From assembly GCF_013839445.1 (NCBI RefSeq), contig NZ_JACDIT010000001.1, positions 1,735,769-1,799,768 on the forward strand: a DNA stretch of 64,000 nucleotides, in the 5' to 3' direction. A program made the translations under genes and the position numbers. Origin of the DNA: Chthonobacter albigriseus. GTDB taxonomy: Bacteria; Pseudomonadota; Alphaproteobacteria; Rhizobiales; Pleomorphomonadaceae. Position 1 is the stretch's first letter; the number at the start of each line of letters is the position of its first letter. This document shows, in pieces, positions 17,090 to 25,282 of this stretch. The notes under the pieces were generated by a model. That model worked only from the letters and a program-made list of their open reading frames with translations. It did not search any database and had not been told where the DNA came from.

Positions 17090-18586
17090 GTGCCGCGGGA
17101 CCCGCAAGATCAATACGGCAGTTCTGCCGCGACGCGCCAGGCGGTCATCCAGGGCGGGTTCATCACGACGCTGGGACAGGTGGCCAAGGTGGTTCTCACC
17201 CTTGGCACGCAGGTTCTCCTCGCCCGCCTACTGATGCCCGAGGACTTCGGCATCATTGCCATGGTCGCGCCCGTCCTCGGCTTTCTACAGGTGATGGCCG
17301 AACTCGGCGTGCCCCAGATCATCGTGCAGTCCCCCAGCCTGCGCTACGGCGATCTGGAATCGCTGTTCTGGCGCAACATGAGGCTTGCACTGATCCTCGC
17401 CGTAGCGGCCCTGGCGCTGTCCCCGCTCGTCGCCATGCTCTACAGCGAACCGCGCGTGCTGCCCGTGATGATGGCCATGGCCTCCCTCATCCCGCTGCAG
17501 GCGGCGTCGGCGCCACTTTCCGCCCTCCTCAGCCGCGAGATGCGCTACGGCGTCCAGGCCATGGTGGAGATCGCCGCCCTTTTGCTGAACGGGGTCGTCA
17601 CCGTGGCCGCAGCCCTTGCGGGGCTGGAATACTGGGCGCTCTTCTGCGGCCAGCTGGCGTCGTCGGTCGCAACTCTCACCATCTTCCTTCTGGTCTCGCG
17701 CTGGCGTCCCTCGCATCCCCGCCGCGGACTCGACGTCTCGCACATGGTCCGGGCCGGCAGCAACATCACCACCGCCAACATGGCCGGCTTTCTCAACGTG
17801 ACGCTGGACAATGTGTTGATCGGAACCGTATTGGGCGAGACGAGCCTCGGCCTCTACGACCGCGCCTGGAAGTTCGCCGTCCAGCCGCTCCAGATGATCA
17901 TCATGCCGATCGGGCGGGTCGCCCTTCCCACCCTGTCGCGGCTGCACATCGAGAAGACCCGCTATCGCAATGCCGTGCGCCAGTTCCTGGAGATCCTGCT
18001 GATCATCAGCACGCCGGCGATGGTCTTCGGCGCCACCATGGCCGATCCGCTGATCGACTTCGTGCTCGGTCCCAACTGGGAGGACCTGGCGCCGGTCTTC
18101 GCCTTCGTCTGCTTCGGGGCGACGGTGTCGCCGGTCAACGCCATGATCTTCTGGCTCTTCATCAGCCAGGGCCGCACCGAGGAGCAGAAGCGCTGGGCCA
18201 TCATCACCTCGGTGATCAACGTGTCGACCTACGTCTGCGGCCTCCCCTTCGGACTGGTCGGCGTCGCGTGCTTCTCCGCAACATCCAACTGGATCATCCA
18301 GGCTCCCCTGCTGTTCCGGACCGTGAGCGCCGCCGGACCGGTCAACTGGCGCGATCTGATGACCACGATCACGCCCTTCCTGGTGGCCGCAGGCGTCGAA
18401 GCGGCATTCCTCCTGGCGGCCGGCCATCTTCGGCACGTTTCCGGCTTTCTCGATCTCGCCGCGCACACGGTCCTCGCCTACCTGGTGTTTTTCGGCACCG
18501 TGATGCTTTTTCCCACCGGTCGGGCCTCGCTTCTCAACCTCCTGTCCGTGGTCACCGAGCGGATCCGCAAGCCCGCGGCGGCTTGA
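17090..18586 (+). CDS. Wzx-type polysaccharide flippase (MOP superfamily)
   Basis: A 498-residue polytopic protein with about 12 to 14 membrane segments. The N-terminal pattern AVIQGGFITTLGQVAKVVLTLGTQVLLARLL, then MPEDFGIIAMV, is the classic start of the WzxC/polysaccharide-transporter family (LxPxDFG). LGETSLGLYDRAWKFAVQPL at mid-protein is also typical. It would translocate the undecaprenyl-linked repeat unit across the inner membrane for the Wzy-like polymerase. I propose the GTG at 17090 because TGAGGT lies 6 nt upstream and the conserved domain begins there. It stands apart from the glycosyltransferase operons on the plus strand. Confidence 0.9.
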   Translation: MPRDPQDQYGSSAATRQAVIQGGFITTLGQVAKVVLTLGTQVLLARLLMPEDFGIIAMVAPVLGFLQVMAELGVPQIIVQSPSLRYGDLESLFWRNMRLALILAVAALALSPLVAMLYSEPRVLPVMMAMASLIPLQAASAPLSALLSREMRYGVQAMVEIAALLLNGVVTVAAALAGLEYWALFCGQLASSVATLTIFLLVSRWRPSHPRRGLDVSHMVRAGSNITTANMAGFLNVTLDNVLIGTVLGETSLGLYDRAWKFAVQPLQMIIMPIGRVALPTLSRLHIEKTRYRNAVRQFLEILLIISTPAMVFGATMADPLIDFVLGPNWEDLAPVFAFVCFGATVSPVNAMIFWLFISQGRTEEQKRWAIITSVINVSTYVCGLPFGLVGVACFSATSNWIIQAPLLFRTVSAAGPVNWRDLMTTITPFLVAAGVEAAFLLAAGHLRHVSGFLDLAAHTVLAYLVFFGTVMLFPTGRASLLNLLSVVTERIRKPAAA

Positions 18587-18720
18587 CGCGCCGTCCGCCT
18601 GGTCATCCAGACGTCACACGGCAGACTCGCCTTTTCAGCTGGAACGTGCGAAGGTTGAGGCCTTGGGAATTCGTGCAATACGCATCATATTTCGAGTACT
18701 TTTCTTCTCGGGGTTATCCG

Positions 18721-18954
18721 ATGTTGGCCCTCAAGCTTCACCATGTACGCCTTCAGGAAATCACCAGCCGCCTCGCCGAAGTCGCCGAACGCTCACCCGA
18801 CGCAGCCATGATCGCGGAAGCGGGCTGGCTCCTCGCCGAAGCCGACCAGGCTCTGGATCGTGTCCGGCAGGAACGCAGCCGTCTGCTCGGCTCTTCTGCA
18901 AACAACCCGACAAAACGTCGGCCGGCTTCGAAGGTCCGTGTGGTCGCGGTTTGA
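18721..18954 (+). CDS. Small hypothetical helical protein
   Basis: A 77-residue protein predicted mostly helical: HHVRLQEITSRLAEVAERS and EAGWLLAEADQALDRVRQE give regular leucine/alanine heptads. It ends in a short basic tail (PTKRRPASKVR). The frame is open upstream, but the local composition becomes less GC-rich at 18640-18720, consistent with a regulatory region and a start at the ATG of 18721. The ribosome binding site is weak. I recognise no family; it may be a small adaptor or spurious. Confidence 0.4.
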   Translation: MLALKLHHVRLQEITSRLAEVAERSPDAAMIAEAGWLLAEADQALDRVRQERSRLLGSSANNPTKRRPASKVRVVAV

Positions 18955-18961
18955 GGTAGGC

Positions 18962-19984
18962 TCAGCGGCGGTCTGCGGCATCCCGAACGATGGACCAGAA
19001 GCGGGCGGCGGATGGCCCCCACCGGAAACCGTCGACGCGCAGGCGGCCGGCGGCCACCAGCCGCTCCCGCTCGGCGTTGTCGAGAACCGCTCGATCGAGT
19101 GCCCCCGCGATCGCCTCCACATCGGTCGGATCGACGACGAGCGCCGCGTCTCCGGCCACTTCCGGCAGGGCCGACACGGCCGAGGTGACGATCGGGACGT
19201 CGGAGGCGAAAGCCTCCAGGATGGGAAGGCCGAAGCCCTCATAGAGCGAGACGAAAGCCACGGCCTCGGCCCCGCGATAGAGCTTCGGCATCTCGGCGTC
19301 CGGGATACGGCCGAGAAATCGAAGATTATCCTCCACGCCAAGCCGTCGCGCGATCGCCAGGAGCGCCGCGTCGGGCTTGCCCGTCAGCGCAAGAAACACG
19401 CCCTCGCGCGGCAATCCGGACCGGGCATAGGCCTCCACCAGCCGGGCGAGGTTCTTGTAGCCGCGGTGATTGCCCGGATAGAGCACGTAGCGATAGCCCG
19501 GCGCCGCGGCTTCGACGTTGGCGAGGAACCGATCGTCCACGCCGTTGAGAACAACGTGAACGCGGTCTTCCGGGACGCCGGACCAGGCCAGGAACTCGTC
19601 TCGCGTGAAGGCCGACACGCAGACGATGGACCGACAGCGCCGGTAGAGCGGCCGATAGACCGCGTTGTAGTAGGCGCGCCGCTTGGCATCGTAATAGTGG
19701 AGGTGCGTCAGGTCGTGCACGGTGACGATCGACGGCAGGGGGCTGTAGGCCGGCGGCACGAACCCGGGGTTCCAGAACACGCCGCCGTCCCGTGCCGCAC
19801 CGGCCAGGGCCATCGCGAGCGTGAGCGGCGCGAACGGATCGGCCATGCCGCCGCGCGCCGGGAGCGGGACGACCTTCGCCCACGCCGGGGCGTGCTCGAT
19901 CATCGCCTGCATCACCGAGCCGATGCCGGTCATCGCCGGCCAGCGAAGGTCCGCGTGGACGGTGACCGCGCCCGGATCCGGCAT
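18962..19984 (-). CDS. Family 4 glycosyltransferase (mannosyltransferase-like)
   Basis: A 340-residue GT-B enzyme. It shows VTVHDLTHLHYYDAKRRAYY and VCVSAFTRDEFLAW in the acceptor half, then YRYVLYPGNHRGYKNLARLVEAY (the donor-domain N..KN.. signature) and AEAVAFVSLYEGFGLPILEAFASDVPIVTSA, the E-G-F-G-L-P-x-x-E-A retaining GT4 motif with catalytic glutamates. This is the WbaZ/mannosyltransferase-like branch. Its ATG overlaps the stop of the GT2 gene upstream by 1 nt (TGATG), so they are co-translated. It is the last gene of a three-gene operon. Confidence 0.9.
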   Translation of the reverse strand: MPDPGAVTVHADLRWPAMTGIGSVMQAMIEHAPAWAKVVPLPARGGMADPFAPLTLAMALAGAARDGGVFWNPGFVPPAYSPLPSIVTVHDLTHLHYYDAKRRAYYNAVYRPLYRRCRSIVCVSAFTRDEFLAWSGVPEDRVHVVLNGVDDRFLANVEAAAPGYRYVLYPGNHRGYKNLARLVEAYARSGLPREGVFLALTGKPDAALLAIARRLGVEDNLRFLGRIPDAEMPKLYRGAEAVAFVSLYEGFGLPILEAFASDVPIVTSAVSALPEVAGDAALVVDPTDVEAIAGALDRAVLDNAERERLVAAGRLRVDGFRWGPSAARFWSIVRDAADRR

Positions 19985-20844
19985 CAGCGCTCGCCCGGCT
20001 TGTCGACGGAGTCGGCGAAACCCAGCAGCCGGCCGAGCCCCGCGACGAAGGCGTAGCGCGCCCGTGGGATGTCGAGCCGGGCCAGCGAAACGGCGGCGCG
20101 GGCGAAGGAACGGCCGGACAGGTAGCAGGCGAAGCCGAAGGGATAGCCGTTCAGCCGCAAGACGCGCCCGAGTCCGCGGTTGTAGAGCCGGCCCCGCGCC
20201 AGCGCGGCGGCGGTGTAGTCCCGCGTCGGATCGTCGTGGTGCACCTGGACGGCGGGGTCGTAGTGGACCCGCGCGCCGGCCTTCAGGACGCGGAGCAGGA
20301 AATCGACCTCCTCGCCGGCTCCCCAGCGCGTTCCGGCGCCAACACCGAGGGTTTCGTCGAACTTGCCCGCGGCCACCATGGCGTCCCGGCGCAGGAAGAT
20401 CGTGTAGGAGGTTGCTGAACTCCAGATGTTGCTGCGGTCCACCCGGTGGGCCGACGTCGCCCAGCGCCCTTGGGACGGCGCACCGGAATCATCGACGCTC
20501 ATCCCGCAGAGCCCGCCAAGGCCCGCATCCTCGCGGAAGGCCTTCGCCACGCGCTCCAGGAGATCGGCAGGATACCGGCAGTCGTCGTCCGGAAAGGCGA
20601 CGAGATCGCCATCCACATGGTCGAGACCGACGTTGCGCGCCTTCGACAGCCCCTTGGCCGACCGGATATGCTTGACGTCGAACGCACCCGCAAAGCGGCG
20701 GAGAACTTCGCCGACCCGGTCGTCGGGGTTCTGGTCGATGACGATGACCTCGAAGGACCGGTGGGTCTGCTTCCGGAGGGACTCGAACAGCAGTTCGAGT
20801 TCGCTGCTGCGTCCGTAGGTGGCGGTGACGAGACTGAACTTCAT
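19984..20844 (-). CDS. Family 2 glycosyltransferase
   Basis: A 286-residue inverting GT-A enzyme. It begins MKFSLVTATYGRSSELELLFESL, followed by FEVIVIDQNPDDRV, GLSKARNVGLDHVDGDLVAFPDDDC (the D-D-D metal site at about residue 88), and a later GAGTRWGAGEEVDFLLRVLKAG containing the catalytic-base region (E-E-x-D). It lies between another GT2 gene 44 nt upstream and a GT4 gene that overlaps its stop, so it is part of the repeat-unit assembly operon. Confidence 0.9.
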   Translation of the reverse strand: MKFSLVTATYGRSSELELLFESLRKQTHRSFEVIVIDQNPDDRVGEVLRRFAGAFDVKHIRSAKGLSKARNVGLDHVDGDLVAFPDDDCRYPADLLERVAKAFREDAGLGGLCGMSVDDSGAPSQGRWATSAHRVDRSNIWSSATSYTIFLRRDAMVAAGKFDETLGVGAGTRWGAGEEVDFLLRVLKAGARVHYDPAVQVHHDDPTRDYTAAALARGRLYNRGLGRVLRLNGYPFGFACYLSGRSFARAAVSLARLDIPRARYAFVAGLGRLLGFADSVDKPGER

Positions 20845-20888
20845 GGCCTCTCATCGCACGGCCGGACCGGCCGCGAAAGCGGCGGGTC

Positions 20889-21806
20889 TCAACGGGCCTT
20901 GGGAGGCCGTTCCAGGCTCTGGAACTCCACCCCGTGGGAGAAGTCGCCGGGCTGCTGGTCGCCGAGCCACGCGAGCGTCAGCGGATGCCCGATCGCGCCC
21001 TCCACCCCCGGCTGCCGGACGACCGGCATGCGGTACTTGCTGGCGAAGCGGAGCAGGCTCTCCAGATGCTTGCGGCCGGCGAAGCTGAACGGGCTCGCCG
21101 CGCTGGCGCGCTGGTGATCGTGCACCAGTTTGGCGCCCGGAACGCATACGACCCGGTAGCCGCCGTGCCAGACGCGGGCGCAGAGGTCGACGTCCTCCAT
21201 GTAGAGGAAGTAGCCGACGTCCATTTCGCCGATCTTCTCGAACACGTCGCGGCGGACGATGAAGCCGCTGCCCATCACCCACTCGGCATCGAACACGCGG
21301 TTGTAGGTCCACATGTCGCGCATCAGGTGGCGATCGAGCCGACGCTTCATAAGCGCGCCGAGCAGGCGCGACCGGCGCGCCGCCACGTCGAGCAACGAAT
21401 AGAACCGCCGCGCGGAATACTGGCGCGTGCCATCCGGATTGACGAGTTCGAAGCCGGCGAGGCCGATGGTGTAGTTGCTGCGCATCACGCCGAGGAGGCG
21501 GCTGACGCTGTCATCTTCGAAATAGGTGTCCGGATTGAGCACCAGAATGTGCCCGGCATGCCCGAGTTCCGCGCCCGCGTTGACCCCTGCGCCGAAGCCG
21601 TCGTTCACATCGCGCGCCAGCGTCCGGCAGTCCGGCAGCGCCGCGGCGATCGCGTCCGCCGAGCCGTCCCCGGAGTTGTTGTCGACGATGACGACCTGTG
21701 AAGGGGCGATGTCGCAATGCTGCAGCACGGACTTGACGCATCGGATGGTCAGGTCCGGTGTCCGGAAGTTGACGACGACGATATCCAAATTGCCACGCGG
21801 CTCCAT
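20889..21806 (-). CDS. Family 2 glycosyltransferase, rhamnosyltransferase-like
   Basis: A 305-residue enzyme of the WbbL/rhamnosyltransferase group. It has LDIVVVNFRTPDLTIRCVKSV, VVIVDNNSGDGS, NDGFGAGVNAG, ILVLNPDTYFEDDS and then WVMGSGFIVRRDVFEKIG with YFLYMEDVDLCARV. The D-N-x-S-x-D-G-S, N-x-G-(F/Y)-(A/G) and Y-x-E-D-x-D-x-x-x-R series is diagnostic of dTDP-rhamnose-type GT2 enzymes, so rhamnose may be in the polymer, although no rml genes are in the window. It is the first gene of a three-gene operon. Confidence 0.88.
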   Translation of the reverse strand: MEPRGNLDIVVVNFRTPDLTIRCVKSVLQHCDIAPSQVVIVDNNSGDGSADAIAAALPDCRTLARDVNDGFGAGVNAGAELGHAGHILVLNPDTYFEDDSVSRLLGVMRSNYTIGLAGFELVNPDGTRQYSARRFYSLLDVAARRSRLLGALMKRRLDRHLMRDMWTYNRVFDAEWVMGSGFIVRRDVFEKIGEMDVGYFLYMEDVDLCARVWHGGYRVVCVPGAKLVHDHQRASAASPFSFAGRKHLESLLRFASKYRMPVVRQPGVEGAIGHPLTLAWLGDQQPGDFSHGVEFQSLERPPKAR

Positions 21807-22174
21807 AACGGCGCCCCTGTCGCTATCAGTGCATATTCAACGAAAAAACACGGTGCATTTTAACTCAAGTCTGTATCGTCCAGAATGCACCCGCTGTCGT
21901 AGCCCAATGAGCTTGTCCTGAAAACCTGAAACCACACCGGCGCGCACTCCTTTGTGGGGATTGTTGCAATCGCGCACCGGCTCAGAAATCGAATTGCCCG
22001 ACAGAATCAGGCCAGATTTCGCAATCCGCGACACCATACTGCAGCAGCTTCCCCGTCTCTACAAGAAGCTGCAACCCCTTCCAAGGGTTCCGGTTCCCGA
22101 TGAATAACAACGAGGTTAACCGTTGGCTCGGCGGCTATCGGCCGGGTCGGCGACATTCCGGCCGCGCTCCTGCC
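21807..22174. other. Intergenic region between the polysaccharide locus and the TRAP operon
   Basis: About 370 bases, clearly less GC-rich than the flanks at 21830-21880. It should hold the promoter of the glycosyltransferase operon reading left. It contains the inverted repeat at 21852-21891 (listed separately). I see no gene in it. Confidence 0.45.
21852..21891. repeat. 8-bp inverted repeat upstream of a glycosyltransferase operon
   Basis: GGTGCATT (21852-21859) and its exact complement AATGCACC (21884-21891) are separated by 24 nt, 46-85 nt upstream of the gene starting at 21806. It could be an operator or an mRNA leader hairpin; nothing else supports either. Confidence 0.4.
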
Positions 22175-22207
22175 AAAAATAAAACCCCACCGGCCGGGCC
22201 GGTGGGG
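22175..22207 (-). terminator. Rho-independent terminator of the TRAP transporter operon
   Basis: A perfect 10-bp stem CCCCACCGGC/GCCGGTGGGG (22185-22194 and 22198-22207) with a 3-nt loop is followed on the minus strand by TTTTATTTTT. It lies 28 nt past the stop of the substrate-binding protein gene and is a textbook intrinsic terminator. Confidence 0.92.
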
Positions 22208-22234
22208 AGCTTCCACCCAGGGTCGATCGCGTTG

Positions 22235-23323
22235 TCAGCGGTAGGGGTAACCCGCCTTCTCCATCACCGCGGAATAATCCTTGAAGATCTGGACCACGCG
22301 TGCGGACCGCGGGCTTGACGCCGCGATCTCGTCCCAGAACTGCTCGGCGTCCTTTTCCACCTGCTCCCACTCCTCGCGCGGGATGGAGGTGAGCTCCATC
22401 TTCTTGCCGGTGACGCGCAGGTTCGCCTCGCCGCCCCAGTACCAGACCTGGCGATAGTAGTGCGACTGGTCGATGGTGGACAGGAACAGCTGCTTCAGGT
22501 GCGGCGGCACCTTTTCCCAGCTCGCCGTGTTGGCGAAATACGAGCCGCACCAGGCGCCGCAGACGTTGTTGGTGAGCGCATAGTTGCAGACGTCGGCCCA
22601 GCCCACTTCATAGGCCTCGGTGAAGCCGCACCAGGCCACGCCGTCGAGCTGACCGGTCTGGATCGCGACCTCCACGTCGTCCCAGGGGACGGTCACCGGG
22701 ATCAGGCCGTAGCGCGACAGGAACTTGCCGGCGGTCGGCACGCCGAACACGCGCTTGCCGTTCATATCGGCCAGCGACTTGATCGGCTCCTTGGTGAAGA
22801 TGTGCAGCGGATCCCAGGCGCCGGCCGAAAGCCACTCGACACCGTCCACCTCGCTGTAGGCTTCCTTCCAGATCTCGTTCAGGCCGTAGCGGCTGAACAG
22901 CACCGGCAGGTCGAGGCTGTAGCGGCAGGAGAAGGGGAAGTAGCCGCCGAACACGGCGATATCCACCGGCGAAGCCATGGTCGCGTCGTCCGACTGGACC
23001 GCGTCGATCGTTCCGTTCTGCAGGGCGCGGAACAGCTCGGCCGTCGGCACCAGCTGGTCGGCGTAGTAGAGCTCGATCTCCATCTCGCCCTTGGCCGCGG
23101 CGTTGAACGCCTCGATCTGCGGCTTGATCACATGCGCCCCCAGCGGAGCGCCGGAATAGGTCTGCAGGCGCCAGCGGATGGGAGCCTGCGCGTGCACCGC
23201 GGGAGCCGCGAGCGTCGAGCCCGCGGCAAGGGCCGCGCCGCCGAGACCCGCGTTCTTCAGGAACTGGCGACGGCTGTCGACGATCGGCTCCGAAGACGGC
23301 TTTTTCTGAGAAGTGTCGGACAT
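22235..23323 (-). CDS. TRAP transporter substrate-binding protein (DctP family)
   Basis: A 362-residue periplasmic binding protein. The N-terminus carries a twin-arginine signal (SRRQFLKNAGLGGAALAAG) ending near AVHAQ. The body has the DctP-family features: an early IRWRLQTYSGAPLGAHV, the AELFRALQNGTIDAVQSDDAT segment, and the MNGKRVFGVPTAGKFL hinge with the ligand-carboxylate arginine expected near here. It is closest in pattern to the TakP/mannitol-chloroaromatic branch. It captures a small solute for the QM permease encoded upstream in the same operon; the divergent dehydrogenase and kinase genes suggest a polyol or polyol-derived acid. Confidence 0.9.
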   Translation of the reverse strand: MSDTSQKKPSSEPIVDSRRQFLKNAGLGGAALAAGSTLAAPAVHAQAPIRWRLQTYSGAPLGAHVIKPQIEAFNAAAKGEMEIELYYADQLVPTAELFRALQNGTIDAVQSDDATMASPVDIAVFGGYFPFSCRYSLDLPVLFSRYGLNEIWKEAYSEVDGVEWLSAGAWDPLHIFTKEPIKSLADMNGKRVFGVPTAGKFLSRYGLIPVTVPWDDVEVAIQTGQLDGVAWCGFTEAYEVGWADVCNYALTNNVCGAWCGSYFANTASWEKVPPHLKQLFLSTIDQSHYYRQVWYWGGEANLRVTGKKMELTSIPREEWEQVEKDAEQFWDEIAASSPRSARVVQIFKDYSAVMEKAGYPYR

Positions 23324-23396
23324 TGGTTTTGTTCTCCGTCTGTTGTTTCTGTTTTTCTCCGGCCTCTGCGGGCCGGTTGCCGGATGAAGCCGGAAA

Positions 23397-24719
23397 TCAC
23401 TTTCCGTAGACGAGGTTGGGCAGCCAGAGGGCGATCTGCGGAAAGATCATCAGGAGGATGATCGTCGCGACCATCATGATCACGAAGGGGATGATAGACG
23501 CGTAGATGTCCATCAGCGTGATCTCCTTCGGAGCCATGGCCCGCATCAGGAAAAGATTGTAGCCGAACGGCGGGGTGATGTAGGCGATCTGGCAGGTGAT
23601 CGTGTAGAGCACGCCGAACCAGATCAGGTCGAACCCAAGGAGTTTGACCAGCGGCACATAGAGCGGTGCCACGATGACCAGCATCGCCGTATCGTCCAGG
23701 AACATGCCCATCACGATGAACGACGCCATCATCATGATCAGCACCTGCCAGGGCGTCAGCTCCCAGTTTGTGATGAACAGCGACTCGATCGCCCGCGCCG
23801 CGCCGATGCCGTCGAAGATCGCCCCGAAGGCGAGCGCCGCCAGGATCAGCCACATGAACATGCAGGAGATGGCGAGCGTCTTCTTCGACGTCTCCTTGAT
23901 CAGGTGCCAGTTCAGCCGGCCCTTGGCGAAGGCCGCGAGCGTCGCCCCGGTCGCGCCGATCGCCGAGCTCTCCACCAGACTGGTGTAGCCCATCACGAAC
24001 AGGCCCATCATCGTGAAGAAGATGACGAAGGGAATGACGCCGGCCCGGAACAGCTTCAGCTTCTCGCCGAGCGGCAAGTCGAGCTCCTCGTCCTTCACCG
24101 TCGGTGCCAGCGACGGGTTGAGGCGGCAGCGGACGATCACATAGAGGGCGAAGATCGTCGCCATCAGCAGCCCCGGCACCAGTCCTGCCAGCCAGAGTTG
24201 CCCGACCGGCGCGCGCGCGATCATGCCGTAGAGCACCAGCACGACGCTCGGCGGGATCAGGATGCCGAGCGAGGAACCGCCCTGGATCACGCCGGTGATC
24301 AGCACCTTGTCGTAGCCGCGTTTCAGCATCTCCGGCAGTGCGATGGTCGCCCCGATCGCCATGCCCGCGACCGACAGGCCGTTCATCGCCGAAATGACCA
24401 CCATCAGTACGATCGTGCCGATCGCAAGCCCGCCGCGCAGCCGGCCGAACCAGACGTGGAACGCCCGGTAGAGATCCTCCGCGATCCCGGCCTCCGACAG
24501 GATGTAGCCCATGTAGATGAACAGGGGCAGCGTCAGCATCGGGAACCAGTTGAACAGCTTCAACGTGGCATTGAACGGCATTTCCACGGCGCCCTGGCCG
24601 TAGAGAAGCAGCGCCGCGCCCGCCGCGACGAAGCCGATGGCGCCGAACACCCGCTGCCCGGTCAGAAGCATCACCGACATGGTCGCGAACATCAGGATGG
24701 CGATGAGTTCGTAGCTCAT
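23397..24719 (-). CDS. dctM: TRAP transporter large permease (DctM)
   Basis: A 440-residue membrane protein with about 12 hydrophobic segments. It begins MSYELIAILMFATMSVMLLTGQ, the usual DctM start, and includes GGSSLGILIPPSVVLVLYG (the conserved G-x-x-G-x-x-I-P-P-S motif of the family) and IAYITPPFGYNLFLMRA near the end. It carries out Na+-coupled solute uptake with DctQ and DctP. The ATG overlaps the dctQ stop by 4 nt (ATGA); the longer frame upstream is a shadow of dctQ. A 73-nt gap separates it from dctP. Confidence 0.95.
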   Translation of the reverse strand: MSYELIAILMFATMSVMLLTGQRVFGAIGFVAAGAALLLYGQGAVEMPFNATLKLFNWFPMLTLPLFIYMGYILSEAGIAEDLYRAFHVWFGRLRGGLAIGTIVLMVVISAMNGLSVAGMAIGATIALPEMLKRGYDKVLITGVIQGGSSLGILIPPSVVLVLYGMIARAPVGQLWLAGLVPGLLMATIFALYVIVRCRLNPSLAPTVKDEELDLPLGEKLKLFRAGVIPFVIFFTMMGLFVMGYTSLVESSAIGATGATLAAFAKGRLNWHLIKETSKKTLAISCMFMWLILAALAFGAIFDGIGAARAIESLFITNWELTPWQVLIMMMASFIVMGMFLDDTAMLVIVAPLYVPLVKLLGFDLIWFGVLYTITCQIAYITPPFGYNLFLMRAMAPKEITLMDIYASIIPFVIMMVATIILLMIFPQIALWLPNLVYGK

Positions 24720-25228
24720 GTCGCATCCACCCCGCGGATCGTGGCGATGTGCTTGAAGATCAGCGAGAAGGTCTGGAGGATCATCAGGATCAGGCAGGCG
24801 ACCAGCAGCGCCTTGATGGGGATCATCGAGGGGTTCCACATCGAGAAGCGGCGCTCGCCGGTCTGGATCGCGTACTGCAGGCTGGAGATCGAGCCGATCG
24901 TCATCACCACCAGATAGAACAGCAGGCAGCCCGAGGTGATCAGGTCCATGATCGCCTTGCCGCGCGTCGAAAGGTGCTGGTAGATCAGGTCCATCCGGAC
25001 GTGATCGTCGTTCTTCAGCGTCATCGCCCCGCCGAGGAAGAAGTAGGCGAGCAGCGTGAACTGCGCGACCTCCACGCACCAGTGAAGCGGGATGTCGAGC
25101 GCGTTGCGCGTGATGGCGTCCAGGAGCAGGACGCCGATCATGAGGAACACGAGCGTCATCGCGAAGATGCCGACGTAGTCGGACAGGCGGTCGACGATCC
25201 TCACGTATGATCTGATTGCTGCCGGCAT
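24716..25228 (-). CDS. dctQ: TRAP transporter small permease (DctQ)
   Basis: A 170-residue protein with four membrane segments (about residues 16-38, 50-70, 95-115 and 135-155). It has the DctQ signature WCVEVAQFTLLAYFFLGGAMTLKNDDHVRMDLI, matching the family's E-x-x-x-x-x-L-x-x-x-x-x-x-x-x-x-x-x-x-x-H-x-x-x-D pattern. It forms a complex with DctM. The gene begins 54 nt after the DeoR-type regulator stop on the same strand, so regulator and transporter may share a transcript. Confidence 0.92.
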   Translation of the reverse strand: MPAAIRSYVRIVDRLSDYVGIFAMTLVFLMIGVLLLDAITRNALDIPLHWCVEVAQFTLLAYFFLGGAMTLKNDDHVRMDLIYQHLSTRGKAIMDLITSGCLLFYLVVMTIGSISSLQYAIQTGERRFSMWNPSMIPIKALLVACLILMILQTFSLIFKHIATIRGVDAT

Positions 25229-25282
25229 CAGCGGGACTGCCCTCCAGGTATGAATTCGGCCGGAGCCCAGGCGGGCCGGCGC

